Positions 42,635 through 51,570 of a DNA stretch of 64,000 nt are shown here, in pieces. Made by a program: the position numbers and the translations under genes. Within the stretch, counting starts at the first letter, position 1. Each line of letters starts with the position of its first letter. Source of the DNA: DAHUYF01 sp035945115 (GTDB taxonomy: Bacteria > Pseudomonadota > Alphaproteobacteria > ATCC43930 > CGMCC-115725). Under the pieces are notes generated by a model. It was not told where the DNA came from and made no database searches. It worked only from the letters and a program-made list of their open reading frames with translations. The stretch lies in assembly GCA_035945115.1 (NCBI GenBank), contig DASZAN010000032.1:81533-145532 (forward strand), given 5' to 3'.

Positions 42635-43654
42635 CTAGTACCCGCGCTCTCGGTCGACCACATTGACGAGCGACTCGCCGCGGATCAATCGCGCTACATT
42701 CGAAAACACGAGGTCGAAGGTTTTCGGCAAGTAGTGTTCAGGGTCATCTGACGTTACATGGGGAATGAGGAGCAAGTGATCGGTCCGCCAAAGCGGTGAC
42801 GATGCCGGCAACGGCTCCGACTCATAGACATCGAGCACGGCACCCGAGAGCGCGCCAGAACGCAGCGCCTTTGCCAGCGCGGTATGATCGACGCATGCGG
42901 CGCGACCAATATTGAAGAAACCCGCACCTGACTTCATCAGACCAATTCGGCTTCGGTCCAGAAGATTCCGGGTCTCGGCAGTGAGTGGTGTCGTAAGCGC
43001 GACGAAATCTGCCTTGGGCAATACGACATCGAGCGCGTCGATGGATACCATCTCATCAACATCGGGATGCGGGTTAAGACGGGTGCGGCGCACACCGATC
43101 ACCTTTAGCCCAAGCTGCTTTGCCGCTTTCGCGACGGCGGCACCCATATCGCCCAGGCCAATGACGAGTGCGACCTTGCCGGCGATCAATGGCGAGAAGA
43201 TCTGATCCCATCGCGCCGCACGTTGATTGGTCGCGATCGTCGGCAAACGCGCATTGAGCATGAGCAGCGCCATTGTCGCAGATTCACGGGTCTTTTCGAA
43301 ATGCACGCCGCTATTGTTCGTGAGGATCACGTGCTTTGGCAGCCAATCGAGCGGCAAGAGCGGCTCGATGCCCGCGGCTATGACGTGAATCCAGCGGAGC
43401 CGCGGTGCGGCTGCGGCGAGCTCTCGGAGCGGAAACTTGGTATCGCGGATGATGTCGTTCGATGTGACGAGGCCGACGGCATCCTCAAGCCAACTCAGAT
43501 CCTTGAGATCATGGCCTAAGCTGATGCGAAGTTCGGGAACGGTGCTCCGCGCCCTCGCCGATGCAATGCCTGCCTCGGTCATCTTGAAGACCGGCGGCTT
43601 GGTCGAGCGCGTTTCAAAATGAATGTGCAGATCGGATGTTGCCTGTGCGGTCAT
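42635..43654 (-). CDS. D-2-hydroxyacid dehydrogenase
   Basis: A 339-residue NAD-dependent enzyme that interconverts 2-hydroxyacids and 2-oxoacids. The Rossmann motif is VIGLGDMGAAVAKAAKQLG (about 165-183). Substrate and catalytic residues are the Arg in FVALTTPLTAETRNL, the Glu in VLDVYESEPLP and the His in LLIPHVTSD, the usual Arg-Glu-His set. It reads leftward into the gap and diverges from the amidohydrolase gene. It may reduce or oxidise a hydroxyacid product of the cluster. Confidence 0.9.
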   Translation of the reverse strand: MTAQATSDLHIHFETRSTKPPVFKMTEAGIASARARSTVPELRISLGHDLKDLSWLEDAVGLVTSNDIIRDTKFPLRELAAAAPRLRWIHVIAAGIEPLLPLDWLPKHVILTNNSGVHFEKTRESATMALLMLNARLPTIATNQRAARWDQIFSPLIAGKVALVIGLGDMGAAVAKAAKQLGLKVIGVRRTRLNPHPDVDEMVSIDALDVVLPKADFVALTTPLTAETRNLLDRSRIGLMKSGAGFFNIGRAACVDHTALAKALRSGALSGAVLDVYESEPLPASSPLWRTDHLLLIPHVTSDDPEHYLPKTFDLVFSNVARLIRGESLVNVVDRERGY

Positions 43655-43749
43655 CGAAGAAGCTCGCTGTTGACAGAGCCGAGGATTACGTCCCGCCGAT
43701 GACTCTATAGTATGATCATCCTCGTACTGATGTCATAGGGAGTCCCCGC

Positions 43750-44664
43750 GTGAGAAAGGTCATTGATCTCGAATGTGATCTCCCGCCGGATGAACATGGC
43801 AAGCCGCGGAAGTTCGGAACGGAGACTCTCAGTCCCGGCTTCGGCGATCCCGAGCGCCTCGACCCGCTCCCCGGCTATGGGTTCGAGAACTACGAGCGAA
43901 TTTTTCCGCACCGTCGCGCAGGGGGAGCCTCGGAGGGGAGGTCGGCCCCGAAGGGCACGTCGCTCGCGGATTTCGTCAAGAGCATGGACGAGGCGGGCGT
44001 GGTGACGGGCGTCGTGGGACGCGTCCCGAATCGACTGCTTGCCGAGATCCTTCGCGCTCATCCCGGCCGCTTCATCGGATTGGCCTCGATCAGCCCATTT
44101 GACGGAATGCGCGGTGTCCGCGAATTCGAATATGTCGTCCGAGAGCTCGGCCTCGGTGGATTGCGCATTGCCGCACTCTTCAACATGGTGCCGGCGAGCG
44201 ACCGTCGCTTCTACCCGCTTTATGCCAAATGTGTCGAGCTCGACGTGCCGGTGCGGATTTACGCCTCGATGAATTACGCCAACGATCGCCCTTATGATCT
44301 CGGGCACCCCCGCCACATCGATCAAGTTGCGATGGACTTTCCGGAGCTGCGGATCATCGCTGGTTTGAGCGGCTGGCCGTGGATCGCGGACATGGTCGGC
44401 CTCCTGCGTCGCCATCCCAATCTCCACTGCGACACCGCCGCACACCATCCGCGCTACTTCACGGTCAAGGGCTCGGGTTGGGAACAGTTTCTTCAATTCG
44501 GCAACACATTGCTGCAGGACAAGGTGATGGTCGGCCTCTCGCTCGCGACCGTCGGTCTCCCCTACAAGGACGCGATCGCCGAGTATGAGGCCTTGCCGTT
44601 GAAGGATCAGGTGATCGAGAAGTGGCTTTACGGCAACGCAAAGCGCTTTTTCAGGCTCGACTGA
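43750..44664 (+). CDS. amidohydrolase-family (TIM-barrel) protein without the HxH motif
   Basis: A 304-residue protein of the amidohydrolase_2/ACMSD-like group, starting at GTG. The barrel is evident: FVKSMDEAGVVTGVVGRVPN, RFIGLASISPFDGMRGVREF, LGLGGLRIAALF, VPVRIYASMNY, PELRIIAGLSGWPW, NLHCDTAAHHPRYF, and the last helix (VIEKWLYGNAKRFFRLD). The N-terminal metal motif is IDLECDLPP instead of DxHxH, so one metal site is altered. It may be a decarboxylase or hydratase of a subclass that uses other ligands. It is the only rightward gene in this half of the cluster. Confidence 0.83.
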   Translation: MRKVIDLECDLPPDEHGKPRKFGTETLSPGFGDPERLDPLPGYGFENYERIFPHRRAGGASEGRSAPKGTSLADFVKSMDEAGVVTGVVGRVPNRLLAEILRAHPGRFIGLASISPFDGMRGVREFEYVVRELGLGGLRIAALFNMVPASDRRFYPLYAKCVELDVPVRIYASMNYANDRPYDLGHPRHIDQVAMDFPELRIIAGLSGWPWIADMVGLLRRHPNLHCDTAAHHPRYFTVKGSGWEQFLQFGNTLLQDKVMVGLSLATVGLPYKDAIAEYEALPLKDQVIEKWLYGNAKRFFRLD

Positions 44665-44691
44665 CGTCGCGATCGAGAGAAAGTCCCCCCA

Positions 44692-46800
44692 TCAGGCGAT
44701 GACGGCGCGCGCATCAGCCGCCACGGCACCTTCTCCCTTGCGGCAGACAAGCAGGGGGTTGATGTCGAGCTCGAGCAGCCGTCCATGGAGTGCGCTCGCG
44801 AGGTGGCCCAATTTCACGAGTGCATCGATCACGGCGCCGACATCCCGAGCCGGATGGCCGCGAAACCCCGCCAGTAACGGCCAAATTCTCAGCCGCTTGA
44901 GCATCGATTCCGCGGTCTCTGCCGAGAGTGGGGCGAGCGTCACCTCGACATCGCGAATGAGCTCGGCGAGAGTGCCGCCGGCACCGACCATGACCACCGG
45001 ACCGAACTGCGGATCGTGCTTGACACCGAGGATGAGTTCGAGCCCGTCGGTTATCATTTCGGAGACAAGGCAAGCGTCGGCCGTGGGATCGAGCCGCTTC
45101 AGTATCGGGAACACCTCGGCAAACTCCGTCTCGACGGCCGCCCGATCGCGGAGATCAAGCCGTACGAGCCCGGCATCGCTCTTGTGCACGACTTGCACGC
45201 TCACTCCTTTAAGGACGACCGGGTAGCCGAGGGCGTCAGCGGCCGCGCCGACTTCCATGACGCTCTGCACGCGGCGCTCGCGCGTCACGCGCAGCCCAGC
45301 GGCGGCGAGCATTTCCTTTGCCTCAGGCTCGCTCAGATATCCCGAACGCGGCGGCGTTGCAATTCGCGGAACAGTCGCGAGGGGGCGCGAACGGACGTCG
45401 GGCACTCTCAGGTAAGTCTCCAACAGACGGATGCCATCATCGAGCCGGTCACAATAGGCAAGATGATGTTTGCGGATGACCTCACGGACTCCGGTCGCCA
45501 CCGATCCCGGCGTCACGATGAAGAGCGCCGCCTTGCCGCACGCGCACAGCGCCTCAGCGAGCGCCGTGACCGTCCGTTCATAGTTGGGCGTGGTCGTCAG
45601 CGGAATGAGAATGACGGATACATCGGGATCGGCAGCAAGCGCCGCGACGAGATGGGGCGCAATGGCGTCACCTTCGCCGACCTCGTGGCGCCGCATGCCC
45701 ATATCGAGGGGATTATCGCGATGGTCCGGGAGCATGACCGGCAAAAGCGCGGACCGCGTCTTTTCGCCAAAGCGAGCGAGCCGCAAGCCGCGATCGGCAA
45801 GCCGGTCGGCGAGGATCCCGTTCATGCCGCCGGATGATGAAATGACGCCGATGCCGTCGTCCCGCGATGGCCCGTTCGCGAGCAAGAACTGCGCCGCGAG
45901 CGGCATCACGTCGGGATCATCAACCATGATGGCACCCGCCTCGCGGCAGGCGGCGGCAAAGACGGGATAAGCGCCGGCAAGGCTCGCCGTGTGCGAGCGC
46001 GCGGCTTGCTCGCCTTGCGTACTGCGGCCCGTCTTCAACACGATGACCGGCTTTTCCCCGCGGCGCGCCTGGTCGAGGAGCTGCAAAAACCGCCGACCGT
46101 CCAACAAACCTTCGATATGAAGGCAAATCGCCTTGGTCATGGGGTCGGCGATCATGTGCTCGAAGAAGTCGCAGACCTCGAGATCGGCCTGGTTGCCGAC
46201 CGAGACCAATTGGCTGAACCCGATCCCCTGGTCGTGCGCCCGGTTGTAGACGGAAAGCATGAGGGCGCCGCTCTGAGAGACGAGACCGATATGGCCCGGA
46301 ATGATCTTCTCCACATCCAGCACGCGTGCCGAGGTCAGCGCCATACCATTGCGGAGGTTGATGAGACCAAGGCAGTTCGGGCCGACGAGCCGCATTCCCG
46401 TCTCCGCCGAAATTTGGGCGATCTCCTCCTGTAGCGCGGTCCCGTCTGCACCCGCTTCGGCAAACCCGGCGGTGATGACCACGCAACAGCCGACGCCGGC
46501 CGCTGCGCAATCGCGGATCGTCGACGGCACAATCACGGCGGGGACAGCAATCACGGCGACATCGATCGGCGGCGCATCGGCGATCCGGGCGTAACATTGA
46601 CGTCCCTGCACGACGTCGCGTCGCGGATTCAATGGGACAACCTCGCCGGCGAAACCGTGAAGCGCGAGGTAATGCATGATCCGCCCGCCCCACTTTGCAC
46701 GATCATCCGAGGCACCGAAAACGGCGACGCGGCGCGGCTCGAAAATTTGCCCGATCGAGAGTCGTGGCGGGGCTTTGATCGGCATCTGCGACCTGCTCAA
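44692..46800 (-). CDS. NDP-forming acyl-CoA synthetase (acetate-CoA ligase family)
   Basis: A 702-residue fused alpha-beta enzyme that forms acyl-CoA from acid, CoA and ATP, releasing ADP. It has a CoA-binding Rossmann domain (VAVFGASDDRAKWGGRIMHY), then a succinyl-CoA-ligase-like domain with the phospho-His region (TGRSTQGEQAARSHTASLAGAY). A C-terminal ATP-grasp domain follows from about 485 (GYLSEPEAKEMLAAAGLRV, VVLKGVSVQVVHKSDAGLV). It overlaps the upstream hydratase stop by 4 bases (ATGA). It activates an acid for CoA-linked degradation. Confidence 0.9.
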   Translation of the reverse strand: MSRSQMPIKAPPRLSIGQIFEPRRVAVFGASDDRAKWGGRIMHYLALHGFAGEVVPLNPRRDVVQGRQCYARIADAPPIDVAVIAVPAVIVPSTIRDCAAAGVGCCVVITAGFAEAGADGTALQEEIAQISAETGMRLVGPNCLGLINLRNGMALTSARVLDVEKIIPGHIGLVSQSGALMLSVYNRAHDQGIGFSQLVSVGNQADLEVCDFFEHMIADPMTKAICLHIEGLLDGRRFLQLLDQARRGEKPVIVLKTGRSTQGEQAARSHTASLAGAYPVFAAACREAGAIMVDDPDVMPLAAQFLLANGPSRDDGIGVISSSGGMNGILADRLADRGLRLARFGEKTRSALLPVMLPDHRDNPLDMGMRRHEVGEGDAIAPHLVAALAADPDVSVILIPLTTTPNYERTVTALAEALCACGKAALFIVTPGSVATGVREVIRKHHLAYCDRLDDGIRLLETYLRVPDVRSRPLATVPRIATPPRSGYLSEPEAKEMLAAAGLRVTRERRVQSVMEVGAAADALGYPVVLKGVSVQVVHKSDAGLVRLDLRDRAAVETEFAEVFPILKRLDPTADACLVSEMITDGLELILGVKHDPQFGPVVMVGAGGTLAELIRDVEVTLAPLSAETAESMLKRLRIWPLLAGFRGHPARDVGAVIDALVKLGHLASALHGRLLELDINPLLVCRKGEGAVAADARAVIA

Positions 46801-47576
46801 CGGCCTTTGAAAACGGGTCTACGTTTTTCCAGCGCTGCGCGAAGGCCTTCTTGGGCGTCCTCCGAAGCGCTGATGACGCGGTGCCAGCGCTCGGTCAGCA
46901 GTATCGCCCGGTCCGGCGAATCGCGGTATTGCGCCCGGACGCTCTCCTTGATTGCTCGAATCGGCAACGGCGCACCCCCGGCCAGCTTATGGGCGATCCG
47001 CGCGACCTCCGCATCGAAGCTTTCGTCGGGAAAGACGCGCGTCACCAGCCCCCAATCATAAGCTTCCTGAGCGGTGATATCGTCACCGAGAAGTGCGACA
47101 TCGAGGGCCCGATTTCGGCCAAGGTAGTGAACGAGGCGCGCATTGCCGAGGCCCCAACTTGGCGCGAGGCCTAGATAAATGTCGCCCGCTCGGAACTTGG
47201 CCGACGCGGCGGCAAGCCGGATATCGGCGGGCCAGGCAATCGCCGTGCCGCCGCCGATGCACCAGCCGCGGACCGCCGCGATCACCGGCTTTGGATGCTC
47301 CTCGATGAGGTCAATCATGCGCATGCCGATCTTCCGCGCCGCCGCCGTATTCGCCGGATTCGATTCTTCGCCGCTCTTGAGGTCGGCTCCGGCACAGAAT
47401 GCCTTCGTACCAGCGCCTCGAATGACGATGGCGCGTGTCTCGTCGCGGGTTTTTAGCATTTCAAGCGCGGCAACGAGCGCTTCGAGAAGAGAGATCGTCA
47501 TCAAGTTGAGAGGCGGCCGATTGAGCGTCAGCGTCGTCACCTTCGCTTCGTGAGTGGTGAGAAGATCTTCGTTCAT
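46797..47576 (-). CDS. enoyl-CoA hydratase/isomerase family protein
   Basis: A 259-residue crotonase. The oxyanion-hole segments are AFCAGADLKSGEE (about 65) and GWCIGGGTAIAWPADIRLA (about 108). In place of the second catalytic Glu the sequence reads LGLAPSWGLGNARLVHYLG, so the activity may differ from a simple hydratase. It sits 14 bases after the permease gene. It is coupled to the acyl-CoA synthetase. The longer open frame upstream overlaps the transporter and is not real. Confidence 0.88.
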   Translation of the reverse strand: MNEDLLTTHEAKVTTLTLNRPPLNLMTISLLEALVAALEMLKTRDETRAIVIRGAGTKAFCAGADLKSGEESNPANTAAARKIGMRMIDLIEEHPKPVIAAVRGWCIGGGTAIAWPADIRLAAASAKFRAGDIYLGLAPSWGLGNARLVHYLGRNRALDVALLGDDITAQEAYDWGLVTRVFPDESFDAEVARIAHKLAGGAPLPIRAIKESVRAQYRDSPDRAILLTERWHRVISASEDAQEGLRAALEKRRPVFKGR

Positions 47577-47590
47577 GCCTTGCCCTCGAA

Positions 47591-48361
47591 TTATCGCGAT
47601 GCCGGTCGATGGAGCCCACCGAGCAGGTTGAGAATCACCAAAATCGCCAACGAGACGAGAACGACCAGCGCCGAGACGGCGGCGACCGTCGGATCGATGC
47701 GGTCGGACATGTAGGTGTAGATCCGAACGGGGAGCGTCTGCAGTCCTGGGCCGGTCATGAAGATCGTCGTCGTCACTTCCGAAAAAGAGAGGAGAAAGCA
47801 GAAGAGGAACGCCGTGATGAGGCCGCGCGCGCAGAGCGGCAAGGTGATGCGGAGTAATGTCTGAAAGCGACTCCGACCGAGAATCATCGCCGCCCACTCG
47901 AGTTCTTCCGGGACGGCGCTGATGGTCACTTCGAGCGAGCGGATGGCGAAGGGAACGACGAGGACTACATGTGCCAGGACGAGGCCCGCGAAACGATTGT
48001 AGAGCCCAAAGCGATTGACAAACTGCAGCATGGCGACCCCGAACACGACCGCGGATACGAGCAGCGGGGCGGTGAAGAAGGCTCTCAGCGTCGCCTGACC
48101 GCGCGGCCGGTATCGCACAAGCCCATAAGCAGCGCAAAATGACAGAGTAATGGTGATTGCTGCGGCGAGTGCGGCAAGCTCGAAACTCAGAGCGAAGGCG
48201 TCGACAAAGCCCGGATAGGAGAGAGCTTCGCGATACCAGCGGAGCGATAACTGCGTGAGCGGGAGGACAAACATCGCGGTCGGGGTAAACGACATCCACA
48301 CGACGATGACCACGGGTGCCAAGACAACGATCAACATGAGGAGGTTGAGGGCGAGGATCAT
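47591..48361 (-). CDS. ABC permease, PotC/ThiP-like
   Basis: A 256-residue inner-membrane permease with six helices. The binding-protein-dependent EAA loop is EELEWAAMILGRSRFQTLLRITLPL. It starts at ATG 48361, overlapping the stop of the first permease as ATGA. It pairs with the permease at 48358-49239 in a spermidine/putrescine or 2-aminoethylphosphonate-type importer. Confidence 0.9.
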   Translation of the reverse strand: MILALNLLMLIVVLAPVVIVVWMSFTPTAMFVLPLTQLSLRWYREALSYPGFVDAFALSFELAALAAAITITLSFCAAYGLVRYRPRGQATLRAFFTAPLLVSAVVFGVAMLQFVNRFGLYNRFAGLVLAHVVLVVPFAIRSLEVTISAVPEELEWAAMILGRSRFQTLLRITLPLCARGLITAFLFCFLLSFSEVTTTIFMTGPGLQTLPVRIYTYMSDRIDPTVAAVSALVVLVSLAILVILNLLGGLHRPASR

Positions 48362-49239
48362 GGCGGCAACCGATGCCCGGCGATCATCAGAAGCGCCGCG
48401 CGCTGCCCGACCCATACGAACGCCAAGGTGCTCGCCAAAAGCGCTAGAGCGAGGGCGCCACCAAGCGGCCAGTCCAACGAGATCAGGTTGACCTGATAGG
48501 CCAACATCGAGGCGACCATCGTCCGTGTTCCCCCCAGAAACATCGGGATGGCAAACGCGGTCATGTTCATGATGAAATTGATGACGAGACCGGCGATGAA
48601 GGCGGGCAGCGTCAGCGGCACGACGACGCGCCAGAACACGGCGCTTGGCCGTGCACCGAGGGTTCCTGCGGCCCAGGACAGCGCCGGGTCGAGTCCACTC
48701 AGCGCTGCCCAGAGCGGCAACAGCACGAACATGAAATGGCCGGGGACGAGCGCGATGATGACACCGATCTCATTGATCATGAGCTTCAGCGGCACAGTGA
48801 TGACGTCGAACTGCCGGAGAACGGTGTTAACGACGCCGTTGGTTCGCAGGAGCAAGGTCCAGCCAAGCGCCTTGACGACGGTATTGACGAGCCACGGGCT
48901 GATATACGCAAGAATGACCAGTGATTGTGCGCGCGGCGGCAGACGGGTGATGAAGAGAGCGACGGGATAGGCAAGCGCAGCCGTAATGGCCGTGACGAGG
49001 AAGCTGATGCGCAACGTGCGGACGAGAATCTCTCCGTAGAACGGATCGACGAGGCGCGCGTAGTTGTCGATGGTCCACTGCGTGAAATCGATGCCTTGCG
49101 GCGTGTTGGGATGAAAACTGTTGGCCAGCACTTGCACGAGCGGCCAAATGAACCCGACTCCCATGACGAGCAGGAGCGGTCCGGAGAAGAGCCATGGAGC
49201 AATCGCGCGGTTATTCGCCACCGATGACAACCCCGTCAT
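48358..49239 (-). CDS. ABC permease, PotB-like
   Basis: A 293-residue permease with about six helices. The EAA loop is LSWAAGTLGARPSAVFWRVVVPLTLP. It overlaps the ATPase gene by 29 bases. Extracellular loops carry several Asn and Pro, normal for the family. Confidence 0.9.
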   Translation of the reverse strand: MTGLSSVANNRAIAPWLFSGPLLLVMGVGFIWPLVQVLANSFHPNTPQGIDFTQWTIDNYARLVDPFYGEILVRTLRISFLVTAITAALAYPVALFITRLPPRAQSLVILAYISPWLVNTVVKALGWTLLLRTNGVVNTVLRQFDVITVPLKLMINEIGVIIALVPGHFMFVLLPLWAALSGLDPALSWAAGTLGARPSAVFWRVVVPLTLPAFIAGLVINFIMNMTAFAIPMFLGGTRTMVASMLAYQVNLISLDWPLGGALALALLASTLAFVWVGQRAALLMIAGHRLPP

Positions 49240-50278
49240 TTGCGTTCCAGCCGACGCTCACTTGCTCGCCGCGACGCAGCCGCGCCGCCGCGGCGCTCGG
49301 CAGCAGCGCCGAAAGACGAATCCCTCCCACTCGGACGCGGCATTCGCTGTTTCCGCCGAGGTAAACGACATCCTCGACTTCCGCTTGATAGCAGTTATCG
49401 GTGCCAATCTCGCCGGTGGCGACGCGCAGTGCTTCGGGCCTTAAAACGAGGCTGATGTCGTCGCGGCCTGATGCATTGATGTGATCCGGCAGCCACACCG
49501 AAAGATCGCCTGCGGCGAGCGCGCGCCGCCGGCTGCCGACCATCTCGATTCGACTCAGTGCTAGCTCGTTGATCGGACCGACGAAGTTGGCGACAAATCG
49601 ATTCGCCGGAGCCCGGTAGATCTCATTGGCGCGCCCGATCTGCACCACCTTGCCGGCCTGCATCACCGCCATTCGATCCGACATGGTGAAGGCCTCGGCG
49701 ATGTCGTGTGTGACGAGCACCGTCGTGATGCCGATGCGCCGCTGTAGTTCGCGTATCTCGAAGCGCATCTCATCCCGCAGCCTCGCATCAAGATTGCTCA
49801 GGGGTTCGTCGAACAGCAGGAGGTCGGGCCGGACGACGAGAGCGCGCGCGAGCGCCACGCGCTGCTGCTGACCGCCGGATAGCTGCGCGGGAAAGCGATC
49901 GGCGAGGGCGTCGAGCTTAACCAGGGCGAGCGCGTCCTTGACCCGCGCATTGATCTCGTTTCGCGGCAACCTGCGCGAACGCAAGCCAAACGCGACGTTG
50001 TCGAAGGCATTGAGATGCGGGAAGAGCGCATAGTTCTGGAAGACCATGGCGAGATTGCGCCGGTGCATCGGTGTATGCGTGATATCACGCCCGTTGAGGC
50101 GGACGGCGCCCGTGTTAGCCGGATAGATCCCCGCCACGAGCCGCAGCAGCGTTGTCTTGCCGCATCCCGATGGCCCAAGCAGGGTGAAGAACTCGCCGCG
50201 CGGGACCGAGAGGCTCACGCCATCGACAGCGCGCGTCGCACCAAACGTTTTCGTCAAGCCGACGATTTCGAGCGACAT
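49211..50278 (-). CDS. ABC transporter ATPase, PotA-like
   Basis: A 355-residue ATPase with Walker A GPSGCGKTTLLRLVAG, Q-loop MVFQNYALFPHLNAFDNVAF, signature LSGGQQQRVALARAL, Walker B LLLFDEPLSNLDARLRDEM and H-loop VTHDIAEAF. A C-terminal TOBE domain of about 100 residues follows. It drives import of the ligand bound by the neighbouring periplasmic protein. Confidence 0.94.
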   Translation of the reverse strand: MSLEIVGLTKTFGATRAVDGVSLSVPRGEFFTLLGPSGCGKTTLLRLVAGIYPANTGAVRLNGRDITHTPMHRRNLAMVFQNYALFPHLNAFDNVAFGLRSRRLPRNEINARVKDALALVKLDALADRFPAQLSGGQQQRVALARALVVRPDLLLFDEPLSNLDARLRDEMRFEIRELQRRIGITTVLVTHDIAEAFTMSDRMAVMQAGKVVQIGRANEIYRAPANRFVANFVGPINELALSRIEMVGSRRRALAAGDLSVWLPDHINASGRDDISLVLRPEALRVATGEIGTDNCYQAEVEDVVYLGGNSECRVRVGGIRLSALLPSAAAARLRRGEQVSVGWNANDGVVIGGE

Positions 50279-50310
50279 CGCGGCGTCTCGTTAAGGTGAG
50301 CGCAGCCGGC

Positions 50311-51405
50311 CTATTTCTGGACCTCGCGCTGCAGCCGGTCCATCCATGGCTGGCGGTTCGCCAGCACGGTCGCGTAGTCGACCTCGACGAGTTTCGCGAG
50401 CTTTTCCTTGTCCGGCAGCTTCGCGGCGGCGGCTTCCGACAATTTCACCTGTCGGTTCATCACCGTCTGACCATAGGTTTCCGCGCGGTAAGTCTGGACT
50501 TCCGGGCTAATCCACCAGTTGACAAAAGCCGCGGCACCGGAAGGGTTGGGTCCATTCTTCATGACCCCCATCGCCGTCGGGCTCAAATAGACGGGGCTCG
50601 GAATGACGTAGGCAACCGGCAGAGTGCGGCGGACCATATCGAGTGCGCCAGCGATGCCGTGGAAGGCGATCGATGCAGTCCCATCGGCAAGGAATTGGGA
50701 CATCTTGGCAAACGTGTCGGACCAATCGACCACGCCAGGCCCGATCTTCTTCATCACCGTGAAGCCGGGCTCGATATTTTTCTCGTCGCCGCCATGGGCG
50801 CGCGCCATGATGATGAGGAAGTAGATGCCATAGATGGAAGAGGCGGGCGGAATCAGGAGCTGCCCTTGGAGTTCGGGCCGTTCCATATCGGTCCATTGCG
50901 TGGGTGGGGTCCATTTGTTCTTGGCGAAAACCTCGGTGTTGTAGATGAGAGCGAAGACGTCACCGTAGGGTTCAACGCCGATGACCTCGCCGCCAGATTT
51001 GACCAAGGCCGGTTCATAAAGGCTGGCGAGGTTGGGGACTGAGCTCCTCTCGAGGGGAACAAACAAATCCTGTTGCATCCCGGTGAGCCAGGGCAGCAGG
51101 TCCGACTGGACAACATCGACCTGAGGCTTGGCCTTCTGCGCGATAGCTGCGGCCATGATTTCGGTGCCGGTTGCCTTGGGCACAAGGGTAACCTCATATC
51201 CCGTCGAGTCCGCGAACTTCTTGGCCCAGTTGTCGCGTTCAAGCATTGCCTGGATGGTGCCGCCCCAGGTGAGAAGGTAGACAGCTTTTTCAGCGGATCG
51301 CGCCAGGTGTGGCGCAAAAACTGAGCTGGCAGCACCAAGGATCAGTTTTGTCGCCGAACGGCGCGTTAGCATCATGCGGCGCGTTCTCGGTCGGACAGGT
51401 CGCAT
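50311..51405 (-). CDS. periplasmic substrate-binding protein of the PotD/iron type
   Basis: A 364-residue type II binding protein. From ATG 51405 (GGGAGGG upstream) the N-terminus has a Tat-like signal (LTRRSATKLILGAASSVFAP) and is cut near ARSA. The mature part begins EKAVYLLTWGGTIQAMLERD, typical of the spermidine/putrescine/2-AEP/iron binding cluster. Landmarks are VEPYGDVFALIYNTEVF and AAAFVNWWISPEVQTYRAET. Tat export would suggest a folded or metal-bound protein. It is the first gene of the six-gene leftward operon. Confidence 0.9.
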   Translation of the reverse strand: MRPVRPRTRRMMLTRRSATKLILGAASSVFAPHLARSAEKAVYLLTWGGTIQAMLERDNWAKKFADSTGYEVTLVPKATGTEIMAAAIAQKAKPQVDVVQSDLLPWLTGMQQDLFVPLERSSVPNLASLYEPALVKSGGEVIGVEPYGDVFALIYNTEVFAKNKWTPPTQWTDMERPELQGQLLIPPASSIYGIYFLIIMARAHGGDEKNIEPGFTVMKKIGPGVVDWSDTFAKMSQFLADGTASIAFHGIAGALDMVRRTLPVAYVIPSPVYLSPTAMGVMKNGPNPSGAAAFVNWWISPEVQTYRAETYGQTVMNRQVKLSEAAAAKLPDKEKLAKLVEVDYATVLANRQPWMDRLQREVQK

Positions 51406-51570
51406 GTGATGGCCCTCCCCATTCGGTTCTTGCGGTAAGATTAGAGAATTATGCACGCTCTTGCCGGTACGGCAATCGCGGCCGACCTGGCGGGCGAAGA
51501 GAAGGATTGGCGGGGCGCATTGTTTCGCAGTTCGCGGATGCGCTGGAGGCAGAGGAGAACGAGTGGCGAC

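Noticed and set aside
42381..42638. 85-residue plus-strand frame after repeat copy 1
   Set aside because: No ribosome site or recognisable domain, and it overlaps the end of the dehydrogenase gene.
47577..48299. 500-residue frame joining the hydratase to upstream sequence
   Set aside because: The upstream part is a shadow of the permease gene; the hydratase starts at 47576.
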